Below, one piece after another: positions 1 through 6,774 of a stretch of DNA of 8,690 bases. The stretch's first letter is position 1, and each line of letters starts with the position of its first letter. Below the pieces are notes generated by a model, which did not search any database, was not told the DNA's origin, and saw only the letters and a list, made by a program, of their open reading frames with translations. Made by a program: the position numbers and the translations under genes. The stretch is taken from NCBI GenBank assembly GCA_036380875.1, contig DASVDX010000024.1:1-8690 (forward strand), given 5' to 3'. The DNA comes from ZC4RG17 sp036380875 (GTDB lineage: Bacteria; Actinomycetota; Acidimicrobiia; Spongiisociales; ZC4RG35).

Positions 1-2
1 CG

Positions 3-1211
3 CAGGCCCTGGAGTTGGCTTCTGCCCGGGAGAAAGTCGTCTGTTTCGGGGACGGTGTGTCGGGGCCACGCATCGAGGTGTTCCATTTGGTTGCCGACGA
101 CGACATCCGGCCCACCCCGGTGACGGAGATCCGCCGTGCCATCGGCGCTGTCGCGTCCATCGTCGAGGAGTCATCTCACCGCCACGGCGGCCCGGTGGTC
201 ACCCCACGCTTCGTCCACGACGCCAATTGCTATCCGAAGATCACCCGGCTGGTGGTGCCCGACGACGTGCTGCCGGACTACAAGGACACGTTCGAGTGGA
301 TCCGCCGCAAGGGATACGTCAACAAGGACCGCAAGTACCTGCTCTTCGCCGACACGTTCTCACCGACCTGCGGGATGGGAAGCCGCTGGCTCGACAACAG
401 CCCGGACCAGGGCAACTGGAACAACACGTACTACGGCCATGCGTACATCTCGCGCAAGTGCTGGAACTACGCCGAGACCCACGAGCTGTTCCACATGCTC
501 GGTGCCGTGGATGCCGCCGCCCCGAACTCGACCGGACACGGCCACTGCACCGACGAGTTCGACATCATGTGCTACGAGGATTCGGCCCATTCAGAGATGC
601 GCCAGGTGTGTGGCGGAGAATGGGATCAGTTGTTGGACTGCAACGGCGACGACTACTTCAACCCGAGCCCCGCACCCGGCTCATACCTCGCCACCCATTG
701 GAACACCTACAACTCGCGCTTTCTGGCCCGCGGCTCAGGGCAAACGTTCGAGGACCCCGACGACGACCCCGCCGATCCCGAGATCACCGACTCAAGTTCA
801 GGTGGCAGCCGGACCGGAACCGACACCGGTGAGGCGAGCAGGGGTACAGACAAGACGACAGAGCAGGTGAGCTTCTACGACACCGTGGGCAACGTATTCG
901 CCTCCGACATCGCCACCTTGGCCGAGTCGGGCATCACGAAGGGATGCAACCCACCGAAGAACGACCGCTTCTGCCCGGAGGCGCCGGTCACCCGCGGTCA
1001 GATGGCTGCGTTCCTGGTGCGTGCGCTGGGGCTGGCGGGTGCTGAGGCGACGTTCTCTGACACGAGGGGCCACGTGTTCGAGGCCGATGTGGCGGCGTTG
1101 GCTGGCGCCGGGATCACCCGCGGCTGTGGTGCGGGGAGGTTCTGTCCTGACGAGCCGGTGACCCGCGGTCAGATGGCTGCGTTCCTGGTCCGAGCGGGTC
1201 TGACCGATTGA
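3..1211 (+). CDS. Secreted metzincin-like zinc protease with two C-terminal SLH-like repeats (5' partial)
   Basis: Residues are numbered from the in-frame TTG at base 15, but the frame is open to the window edge and there is no signal peptide, so the true start is probably upstream. Residues 156-166 read HELFHMLGAVD, the metzincin pattern HExxHxxGxxD: H156 and H160 should bind zinc, E157 should be catalytic, and D166 may be the third ligand, as in snapalysin-type enzymes. DIMCY (183-187) looks like the Met-turn. Cysteines at 72, 119, 149, 178, 186, 199 and 209 suggest disulphides outside the cell. The stretch from about 205 to 237 (LLDCNGDDYF ... THWN) matches my memory of an uncharacterised secreted actinobacterial family. 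An acidic, then Ser/Gly/Thr-rich linker (about 244-285) leads to SLH-like repeats at about 287-340 and 347-395, which probably hold the protein at the cell surface. The substrate is unknown. H175 or H177 could be the third ligand instead of D166. Confidence 0.75.
   Translation, partial: QALELASAREKVVCFGDGVSGPRIEVFHLVADDDIRPTPVTEIRRAIGAVASIVEESSHRHGGPVVTPRFVHDANCYPKITRLVVPDDVLPDYKDTFEWIRRKGYVNKDRKYLLFADTFSPTCGMGSRWLDNSPDQGNWNNTYYGHAYISRKCWNYAETHELFHMLGAVDAAAPNSTGHGHCTDEFDIMCYEDSAHSEMRQVCGGEWDQLLDCNGDDYFNPSPAPGSYLATHWNTYNSRFLARGSGQTFEDPDDDPADPEITDSSSGGSRTGTDTGEASRGTDKTTEQVSFYDTVGNVFASDIATLAESGITKGCNPPKNDRFCPEAPVTRGQMAAFLVRALGLAGAEATFSDTRGHVFEADVAALAGAGITRGCGAGRFCPDEPVTRGQMAAFLVRAGLTD
983..1189 (+). 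repeat. Two near-identical DNA copies inside the SLH-like repeats
   Basis: Bases 983-1018 and 1154-1189 are 36-nt copies with a single mismatch (c989 versus g1160), spaced 171 nt (57 codons) apart. Both encode the PVTRGQMAAFLV core of an SLH-like repeat. The rest of the two repeat units has diverged much more. This fits tandem domain duplication with local gene conversion, or strong codon constraint on the motif. Confidence 0.85.
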
Positions 1212-1259
1212 ACGGCCGGGGCGAGCCATCGGCCAGGGCTGAGAGCAGAGGGCGGCGGG

Positions 1260-1273
1260 TAGCCTGTCGGGAT
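1260..1273 (+). promoter_or_regulatory. Candidate -10 box for leaderless rapZ transcription
   Basis: TAGCCT at 1260-1265 fits the actinobacterial -10 consensus TANNNT and lies 8 nt before the rapZ ATG at 1274. That spacing would put the transcription start at or within a base or two of the ATG. No convincing -35 box or strong Shine-Dalgarno sequence is seen; GTCGGG is the best purine stretch. The 62-bp gap after the protease gene has no U-tract terminator, so read-through from that gene is also possible. Confidence 0.4.
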
Positions 1274-2158
1274 ATGCCCCACTCTCTGGAGAACGCCGAA
1301 AACGGCCACCCCCATGTCCTGATCGTGACCGGGATGTCGGGTGCCGGCAAGTCGTCGGCTGCCGACGTCCTGGAGGACAACGGCTACCACGTCATCGACA
1401 ACCTTCCGCCGGAGCTGCTCAGCCAGGTAGCCGATTTCCACGGGCTGGCCGAGCGCAATGTCCGGTTGGCGGTGGTCGTCGACTCGCGTGGCGGAGACGC
1501 CGTGGAGCGGCTCCAAGAAGTCATACAGCAGCTCGACCAGCAGGGCATCAAGACCGCTGTCCTGTTCCTCGACGCCGACGACAACGTGATCATCAGGCGA
1601 TACGAGGAGAACCGCCGGCCGCATCCGCTCGAGGCGCCGACCATCGACGAGGCGATCGCCGAGGAGCGGAAGATGCTGGACCCCCTGCGGGAGGCGGCCG
1701 ACGTCGTCATCGACACCAGCGACCTGAACGTCCACCAGCTGCGTGACCGGATCATCAATGAGTTCTCTCCCGAGGAGATGCAGCGTCCTCTGCGCGTCTC
1801 CATCCGATCGTTCGGCTTCAAACACGGCACCCCCCGGGACGCCGACCTCGTGTTCGACGTGCGGTTCCTCCCCAACCCGCACTGGGTGCCCGAGCTGAAG
1901 CCGCTCCGCGGAACCGACCCCGCCGTCGCCGACTACGTCCTCACCAATCCCGATGCCGCCGAGTTCGTGGACCGGGTGGAGGAACTCATCGCCTTCCTGC
2001 TCCCTCGGTACGAAGCCGAAGGCAAGTCTTACGTGTCGATCGCCATCGGATGCACCGGAGGCCACCATCGCTCCGTGGCTATCGCCGAGGAGATCGGCCG
2101 GCGCCTGGAGAAGAGAGGAGTCCGGGCCGCCGTACGTCACCGGGACGTGGAGAGATGA
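1274..2158 (+). CDS. rapZ: RapZ/YvcJ family P-loop nucleotide-binding protein
   Basis: This is a 294-aa protein of normal RapZ/YvcJ length. The Walker A motif is GMSGAGKSS at 20-28. Other family blocks are DNLPPELL (42-49), FLDADD with RRYEENRRPHPL (98-119), GFKHGTPRDADLVFDVRFLP (181-200) and GCTGGHHRSV (259-268). The N-terminal half is the nucleotide-binding domain. The C-terminal half, in E. coli RapZ, binds small RNA and glucosamine-6-phosphate and directs RNase E. The E. coli sRNA targets are not expected in actinobacteria, so the role here is probably metabolic sensing or RNA binding that I cannot specify. The frame stays open back to a start at 1208, but that 22-residue extension is Arg/Gly-rich and unlike the family, so ATG 1274 is chosen. 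The stop overlaps the yvcK start (ATGA), implying translational coupling. uvrC, a common upstream neighbour, is not next to it. Confidence 0.95.
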   Translation: MPHSLENAENGHPHVLIVTGMSGAGKSSAADVLEDNGYHVIDNLPPELLSQVADFHGLAERNVRLAVVVDSRGGDAVERLQEVIQQLDQQGIKTAVLFLDADDNVIIRRYEENRRPHPLEAPTIDEAIAEERKMLDPLREAADVVIDTSDLNVHQLRDRIINEFSPEEMQRPLRVSIRSFGFKHGTPRDADLVFDVRFLPNPHWVPELKPLRGTDPAVADYVLTNPDAAEFVDRVEELIAFLLPRYEAEGKSYVSIAIGCTGGHHRSVAIAEEIGRRLEKRGVRAAVRHRDVER

Positions 2159-3156
2159 CTGAAGGCCACGGAGGCCTCTTGGGGACCGCGGTATCGCCCG
2201 ACGTCCAGACCGCGACGGCGATGGAACCGTTGCTCCTCGCACCCGACGGTCCGTCCGTCGTGGCGATCGGGGGAGGGCACGGCCTCGCCGCCGCCCTCGA
2301 GGCGGTGCAGCTCTACGCCGGGAAGGTGACGGCCATCGTGTCCGTCGCAGACGACGGAGGCTCGTCGGGTCGCCTCATCGAGGGAATGCGGATACCTGCT
2401 CCCGGCGATATCCGCCGCTGCTTGCTCGCCCTGACACCCGAGCCGAGCCTGGTCTCCGAGCTCTTCGCCTACCGCTTCACCTCGGGCGATGTGCAGGACC
2501 ATTCGCTCGGCAACCTGATGCTCTCGGCACTGACCGACCTGTTCGGCGACTTCGAGGCGGCGGTTCAGGCCGCCGGCCGCATGTTGGGAGCGGTGGGGGA
2601 GGTGATTCCGGCCACGACGGAGCCGGTGAGCCTGCGGGCGATCATCGACGGGGTGCCCGTCGAGGGGCAGAGTCGGATCACGAAGACCCGGGGCGTGATC
2701 GAAAAGATCAGCCTCGACCCCCCCGACGTCAGCCCCAACCTGCGGGCGCTGGAGGCGGTGGCGTCCGCCGACCAGATCGTCATCGGGCCCGGGTCGCTGT
2801 TCACTTCGATCATCGCCACGCTCCTCGTCCCCGACTTGGCAGAGGTGGTGATGGCGTCGTCGGCACAGCGAGTTTTCGTCTGCAACCTGATCACCCAGGA
2901 CGGGGAAACATGGTCGCTCGACGGGCCGGGCCATGTCGAAGCCCTCGCCCGGTTGGGTGGAATCGAAGGGCCGGGCACGGTGGTGGTGCACGACGGCCCG
3001 CTCGACGTGCCCGAGGGGCACTCTCGGATCGACCTCGACGGCCCACTCGTCGGCTCGTGGGGCGTCGTGCGTGCCGACGTGGCGGACCCGACGGCCGAGT
3101 GGCCGGCCCACGATCCGTTCGCCTTGGCCCAGGTGCTGGAGAGCCTCCTGCCCTGA
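2155..3156 (+). CDS. yvcK: YvcK/CofD-like protein (gluconeogenesis factor family)
   Basis: This 333-aa protein carries the YvcK signature blocks: GGGHGL (39-44), VADDGGSSGRL (64-74), PAPGDIRRCLLAL (81-93), HSLGNLMLSAL (116-126), GPGSLFTSIIATL (211-223) and CNLITQDGET (243-252). YvcK proteins bind UDP-sugars such as UDP-GlcNAc and are needed for growth on gluconeogenic carbon and for peptidoglycan synthesis; the mycobacterial member is CuvA. The fold is shared with CofD/FbiA of F420 synthesis, but the rapZ neighbour and these motifs favour YvcK. ATG 2155 overlaps the rapZ stop by 4 nt and follows GGAG at 2149-2152, rather close for a ribosome site, so coupled re-initiation is likely. An internal ATG at 2221 would remove 22 poorly conserved N-terminal residues and remains possible. 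whiA, the usual third member of this cluster, does not follow. Confidence 0.95.
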   Translation: MTEGHGGLLGTAVSPDVQTATAMEPLLLAPDGPSVVAIGGGHGLAAALEAVQLYAGKVTAIVSVADDGGSSGRLIEGMRIPAPGDIRRCLLALTPEPSLVSELFAYRFTSGDVQDHSLGNLMLSALTDLFGDFEAAVQAAGRMLGAVGEVIPATTEPVSLRAIIDGVPVEGQSRITKTRGVIEKISLDPPDVSPNLRALEAVASADQIVIGPGSLFTSIIATLLVPDLAEVVMASSAQRVFVCNLITQDGETWSLDGPGHVEALARLGGIEGPGTVVVHDGPLDVPEGHSRIDLDGPLVGSWGVVRADVADPTAEWPAHDPFALAQVLESLLP

Positions 3157-3222
3157 CCGTCTCGGGTCCAACGACCCTGGCGCGGCATTGCTCGACCGAT
3201 CAGCGTTGGTTGCGATGCCACA
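3157..3222 (+). promoter_or_regulatory. yvcK-pgk intergenic gap with small hairpin and possible pgk promoter
   Basis: This 66-bp gap marks a probable operon boundary. GGGTC (3164-3168) and GACCC (3173-3177) form a 5-bp stem with a CAAC loop but no following T-run, so it is at best a weak attenuator or part of a Rho-dependent end. CACAAT at 3219-3224 could be a -10 box; it overlaps the upstream ATG and would place the transcript start just before the second ATG at 3235. I see no clear -35 element. Confidence 0.25.
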
Positions 3223-4416
3223 ATGAGCGAAGCGATGCCCAGATACCTCACCCTCGATGACCTCAACGTGTCCGAACGCACCGTTTTGGTGCGCTCCGAT
3301 CTGAACGTCCCGCTCGAGGACGGGAAAGTCGGTGACGACTTCCGGATCCGAATGGCGCTTCCGACCATCCAGAGGCTCCGCGACGCCGGAGCCGTGACTG
3401 TCGTCTGCAGCCATCTCGGGCGCCCGAAAGGCGTAGACCCCGCCTTCTCCATGGCACCGGTGGCGGCCCGGATGAGCGAGATCGCCGGTTTCGAGGTGCG
3501 CCCCCTCGGCGCCGTCGTCGGCGACGAAGTGCAACGGGCCGTGTCCGAGGCCCGCCCCGGCGATGTCCTGCTCCTCGAGAACACGCGCTTCGAGGCGGGG
3601 GAGACCAAGAACGACCCGGATCTGGCCGACGATCTGGCGGGTCTCGCCGACGTCTTCGTCCAGGACGCCTTCGGCTCCGTGCACCGTGCGCACGCCTCGA
3701 CGGTCGGTGTGGCGGAACGGATCCGGTCGGCTGCCGGTCCGCTGCTCGTTGCCGAGTTGGAGTCTCTCGGCCGGTTCCTCGGGGCCCCGGAGCGTCCGTA
3801 CGTGGTCGTCTTGGGCGGGGCGAAGGTCTCGGACAAGCTGGGTGTCATCGCGAACCTGCTCCCGAAGGTCGACACGATGCTCGTCGGCGGCGGGATGTGC
3901 TTCACCCTGCTGGCCGCCCGCGGGTACGAAGTCGGCGCGAGCCTCGTGGAAGAGGACCAGGTCGATTCGGTGAGAGCACTGTTGGATGGGCCGCACGGCG
4001 ACCGTATTCAGCTACCCACCGACGTGGTCGTCGCCGACGCCTTCGCCGAGGACGCCGCTCACCGTGTCGTGGCCGCCGACGGGATCCCCGCGGGGATGAT
4101 GGGACTCGACATCGGTCCCGAAACCGCAGAAGCGTTCGCCTCGGTCGTCCGCGGCGCCCAGTCGGTGTTCTGGAACGGGCCCATGGGCGTGTTCGAGTGG
4201 GACGCTTTCCGCGCCGGCACCGAAGCCGTCGCCCGGGCGATGGCCGAATGCAACGGGTTCACAGCCGTCGGCGGCGGGGACTCCGCCGCGGCGCTGCGGA
4301 TGCTCGGCATGGAGAACGAGGTGTCGCATCTGTCGACCGGGGGCGGCGCCGGGCTCGAGCTGTTGGAAGGCAAGGAACTGCCCGGTGTGGCGGTGCTGGA
4401 GAGGTGGGTTTCGTGA
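3223..4416 (+). CDS. pgk: Phosphoglycerate kinase
   Basis: This enzyme interconverts 1,3-bisphosphoglycerate + ADP and 3-phosphoglycerate + ATP in the cytosol (glycolysis/gluconeogenesis). At 397 aa it is full length. N-domain substrate motifs are RSDLNVP (24-30), R41, SHLGRPKG (63-70), ENTRFEAGE (119-127) and VHRAHAS (153-159). Nucleotide-domain motifs are LGGAKVSDK (197-205), FWNGPMGVFE (316-325), GGGDSAAAL (350-358) and STGGGAGLELLEG (371-383). No key residue is missing. ATG 3223 is used here, but ATG 3235 gives MPRYLTLDDL, closer to the usual bacterial N-terminus, and is a serious alternative. The stop overlaps the tpiA GTG by 4 nt. gap, which usually precedes pgk, is absent from the 66-bp upstream gap. 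Confidence 0.97.
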   Translation: MSEAMPRYLTLDDLNVSERTVLVRSDLNVPLEDGKVGDDFRIRMALPTIQRLRDAGAVTVVCSHLGRPKGVDPAFSMAPVAARMSEIAGFEVRPLGAVVGDEVQRAVSEARPGDVLLLENTRFEAGETKNDPDLADDLAGLADVFVQDAFGSVHRAHASTVGVAERIRSAAGPLLVAELESLGRFLGAPERPYVVVLGGAKVSDKLGVIANLLPKVDTMLVGGGMCFTLLAARGYEVGASLVEEDQVDSVRALLDGPHGDRIQLPTDVVVADAFAEDAAHRVVAADGIPAGMMGLDIGPETAEAFASVVRGAQSVFWNGPMGVFEWDAFRAGTEAVARAMAECNGFTAVGGGDSAAALRMLGMENEVSHLSTGGGAGLELLEGKELPGVAVLERWVS

Positions 4417-5186
4417 GCGACCGGCGAGAGCTGATCTGCGGCAACTGGAAGATGAACTCGAATCATCTGGAGGCCATCCAGATGATCCAGAAGCTCCACT
4501 ATCGCCTCGACCCTGACGTCTACGACCGGGTCGAGGTGGCGGTGGCCCCACCGTTCACCGCCCTTCGCTCCGCCCAGACGGTCATAGAGACCGACAGGAT
4601 GCAGATCGGGCTCGGCGCCCAGAACGTCTTCTGGGAGGACGAAGGCGCCTACACCGGCGAGGTGTCGGCCCCGATGCTGGCCAAGCTGTCGGTGTCGTAC
4701 GTCATCGTCGGGCATTCCGAGCGCCGTCAGCATTTCGCCGAGACGGACGAAATGGTCAACAAGAAGATCCGTGCGGTTCTCCGCCACGGCATGACGCCAA
4801 TCGTGTGCGTTGGGGAGACCCTGGACCAGCGGGAAGAAGGGCGCGCCACGGAAGTCGTCGTCACCCAGCTGCGGGGCGCCCTCTCCGGGATCGACTCCGA
4901 GCAGGTGGGCGGTATCGCCATCGCCTACGAGCCCGTGTGGGCGATCGGCACCGGCCGCAACGCCACACCCGACGACGCCGGGGAGATGTGCGAGACCATC
5001 CGCAACCAGATCGGCGAGTTGGCCGGAAGCGACGCCGCCGAGTCGGTGCGCATCCTCTACGGCGGGTCGGTGAACCCCGGGAACATCAAGGCGATGATGG
5101 CGAAACGTCACATCGACGGGGCGTTGGTGGGTGGAGCGTCGCTCGATCCGGACACCTTCGCTGCCGTGGTTCGCTACTGGATCTGA
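4413..5186 (+). CDS. tpiA: Triosephosphate isomerase
   Basis: This 257-aa TIM-barrel enzyme interconverts dihydroxyacetone phosphate and glyceraldehyde-3-phosphate. All catalytic residues are present: N11 and K13 in CGNWKMN, H101 in IVGHSERR (98-105), and E173 in AYEPVWAIGTG (171-181), which also starts the flexible lid. Phosphate-binding loops YGGSV (216-220) and GALVGGASL (236-244) close the barrel. The GTG at 4413 overlaps the pgk stop (GTGA) and has a strong purine-rich site, GAGGTGG at 4401-4407, five bases upstream, so this start is well supported. The frame stays open far upstream through pgk, but that Arg-rich extension is a shadow of pgk. The next gene starts 4 nt after the stop. Confidence 0.97.
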   Translation: MSDRRELICGNWKMNSNHLEAIQMIQKLHYRLDPDVYDRVEVAVAPPFTALRSAQTVIETDRMQIGLGAQNVFWEDEGAYTGEVSAPMLAKLSVSYVIVGHSERRQHFAETDEMVNKKIRAVLRHGMTPIVCVGETLDQREEGRATEVVVTQLRGALSGIDSEQVGGIAIAYEPVWAIGTGRNATPDDAGEMCETIRNQIGELAGSDAAESVRILYGGSVNPGNIKAMMAKRHIDGALVGGASLDPDTFAAVVRYWI

Positions 5187-5190
5187 CCCG

Positions 5191-5751
5191 TTGGCGAGCT
5201 TCCGGCCCGTTTACCCGATCCGCACGGACCGCCTGACGCTGCGTCCGTGGCAGCCCGACGACCTCGACTTCGTGGCGGATCTCTTCTCCCGGCCCGATGT
5301 CGTCCGATACCTCTACTACGAGGTCCAGGACCGTCCCGGAGCCGAGGAGATGCTCGGCAAACGCATCGAGAAGGTCGCCATCGAGAACGAGGGTGATGCC
5401 ATCGTGCTGGCCGTGGAGGCAGACGGCGTGCTGGTGGGCGAGGTTCTCCTGCAGCACGTGTCGGCGAAACACCGTCAGGGGGAGGTGGGCTGGATCTTCC
5501 ATCCCGACCATCGGGGCCACGGCTACGCCACCGAGGCGGCCCGGGCGATGCTGCGTCTGGCGTTCGACGGGCTCCGCCTCCATCGTGTCGTGGCCCGGTG
5601 CGACGGCCGCAACGACGCCTCGGTGGCCGTGATGGAGCGTCTGGGTATGCGGCAGGAGGCCCACTTCGTGGAGAATGAGTACGTGAAGGGGGAATGGACC
5701 GACGAAATCGTGTACGCCATGTTGGAGGACGAGTGGAGAGCCAAGCATTGA
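5191..5751 (+). CDS. GNAT-family N-acetyltransferase (RimJ/RimL-like)
   Basis: This 186-aa single-domain GNAT protein should transfer acetyl from acetyl-CoA to an amine. The opening IRTDRLTLRPWQPDDL (10-25) is typical of the RimJ/RimL-like (Acetyltransf_3) branch. Strand beta-4 (EVGWIFHPDH, 98-107) leads into the pyrophosphate-binding loop HRGHGYATEA (107-116). The late motif NDASVAVMERLGMRQE (141-156) is the usual C-terminal GNAT block. The acceptor cannot be told from sequence: ribosomal protein N-termini, antibiotics and small amines are all used by relatives. TTG 5191 is chosen because it is 4 nt after tpiA and just before the domain. The GTG at 5131 would add 20 residues inside tpiA and looks less likely. 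No strong Shine-Dalgarno sequence precedes 5191. The stop overlaps the next gene's candidate TTG (TTGA). Confidence 0.85.
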   Translation: MASFRPVYPIRTDRLTLRPWQPDDLDFVADLFSRPDVVRYLYYEVQDRPGAEEMLGKRIEKVAIENEGDAIVLAVEADGVLVGEVLLQHVSAKHRQGEVGWIFHPDHRGHGYATEAARAMLRLAFDGLRLHRVVARCDGRNDASVAVMERLGMRQEAHFVENEYVKGEWTDEIVYAMLEDEWRAKH

Positions 5752-6770
5752 CCTCGAAGGACCCCGCCGTGACCACGGTGCTGGGTAGTGAGCCGTTGAC
5801 GGTGGAGACCCTTCCTGAGGGGTTGACGGCGGATCCGACACCCCGGGAAGCCATCTACATCCGCAACAACCTCGACGTGCCCGCCGTTCCCAGCGAGCCG
5901 TGGACGGTGGAGCTCGTGGGCACGGGAACGCCCGCCCAGCTCACGCTCGACGAGATCTTCGGCTCGCTGCCCCGCCACGAGGTGACGATGGTGTTGCAGT
6001 GCGCCGGCAACGGGCGTCGCCGTCTCCCCGAGCCCGTGCCGGGCGTGCAGTGGGATCGGGGCGGAATGGCTTGCGTGGAGTGGTCGGGTGTCCTCCTGGC
6101 CGATCTCGTCGCTGCCTATGGGGGTCCCGAACGCGATTTCGCCTACGTGACCGTGCTGGGAGGTGACGCTCCCGCCGACGATCCCAGCCGGGTGGAGCGG
6201 TCGGTTCCCTCCCACGCCGCCCTGGCCGACGGTCTGCTCGCGGATCGGATGAATGGCGAGCCGATTCCCGAGATCCACGGCGGCCCGATCCGGTTCGTCA
6301 TGCCCGGCTACTTCGCTGTCAACAGCGTGAAGTGGGTGCGGCGCATCGCCTTCACCGACGAGGAGACCGACGCCGAGATCCAGCGAGTGCGCTATCGGCT
6401 CGTGCCGCCCGGCGAAGAGCCGGGCCCCGAGCACCGTCCCGTGTGGGCGATGGGCCCCGTGAGCCACATCCTCGAGGTGCGCAGCGCCCCGGAGGGAGTG
6501 ACTGTCGAGGGGGTGGCATTCAGTGGAGGCGACCCGATCGAAGCGGTCGAGGTGACCACCAACGGCGAGAACTGGCAAAACGCGACGCTGGAGCCCGAGC
6601 GGGATCGGTTCGCCTGGCGCCGGTTCCAGGCGACCCTGCCGGCGGGGACGAAGTGGGTGGCGGCGCGGTGTCGCACCGGGGTGGCGACTCAGCCCCGCCA
6701 CACGACCCCCAATCGCGACGGATACGCCATCGACGGATGGCAGGAACTGTCCGTGCACGTGGAGGTTTAA
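5748..6770 (+). CDS. Sulfite-oxidase-family molybdopterin oxidoreductase
   Basis: This 340-aa protein has two domains. The molybdopterin domain (about 30-205) contains MVLQCAGNGRRR (81-92), whose C85 matches the Mo-ligating cysteine of sulfite oxidase (QCAGNRR), then VEWSGVLLADL (110-120) and HGGPIRFVMPGYFAVNSVKW (177-196). The dimerisation-type domain (about 230-340) has GVAFSGGDPIEAVEVTTNGENW (255-276) and ends near GYAIDGWQELSV (325-336). This is the SUOX/SorA/plant-type layout without a haem domain. Sulfite oxidation to sulfate is the default guess, but related proteins reduce methionine sulfoxide or have unknown substrates. No Tat or Sec signal or transmembrane segment is visible. TTG 5748 overlaps the GNAT stop and has GGAG at 5735-5738. 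GTG 5733, with GGAGG at 5724-5728, is an equally plausible start and adds 5 residues. gpmA follows 4 nt later. Confidence 0.88.
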   Translation: MTSKDPAVTTVLGSEPLTVETLPEGLTADPTPREAIYIRNNLDVPAVPSEPWTVELVGTGTPAQLTLDEIFGSLPRHEVTMVLQCAGNGRRRLPEPVPGVQWDRGGMACVEWSGVLLADLVAAYGGPERDFAYVTVLGGDAPADDPSRVERSVPSHAALADGLLADRMNGEPIPEIHGGPIRFVMPGYFAVNSVKWVRRIAFTDEETDAEIQRVRYRLVPPGEEPGPEHRPVWAMGPVSHILEVRSAPEGVTVEGVAFSGGDPIEAVEVTTNGENWQNATLEPERDRFAWRRFQATLPAGTKWVAARCRTGVATQPRHTTPNRDGYAIDGWQELSVHVEV

Positions 6771-6774
6771 GGTC

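Noticed and set aside
1208..1273. A 22-residue N-terminal extension of RapZ
   Set aside because: Low-complexity Arg/Gly sequence not seen in the family, and it would overlap the protease stop; ATG 1274 gives the normal length.
2137..3996. A 619-codon open minus-strand frame across yvcK and pgk
   Set aside because: It is antisense to two certain genes, its composition is His/Arg/Gly-rich with no family motif, and long antisense frames are expected in high-GC coding DNA.
3897..4412. Upstream extension of the tpiA frame inside pgk
   Set aside because: The added residues are Arg-rich and unlike any TIM. GTG 4413 has a ribosome site and gives the canonical N-terminus.
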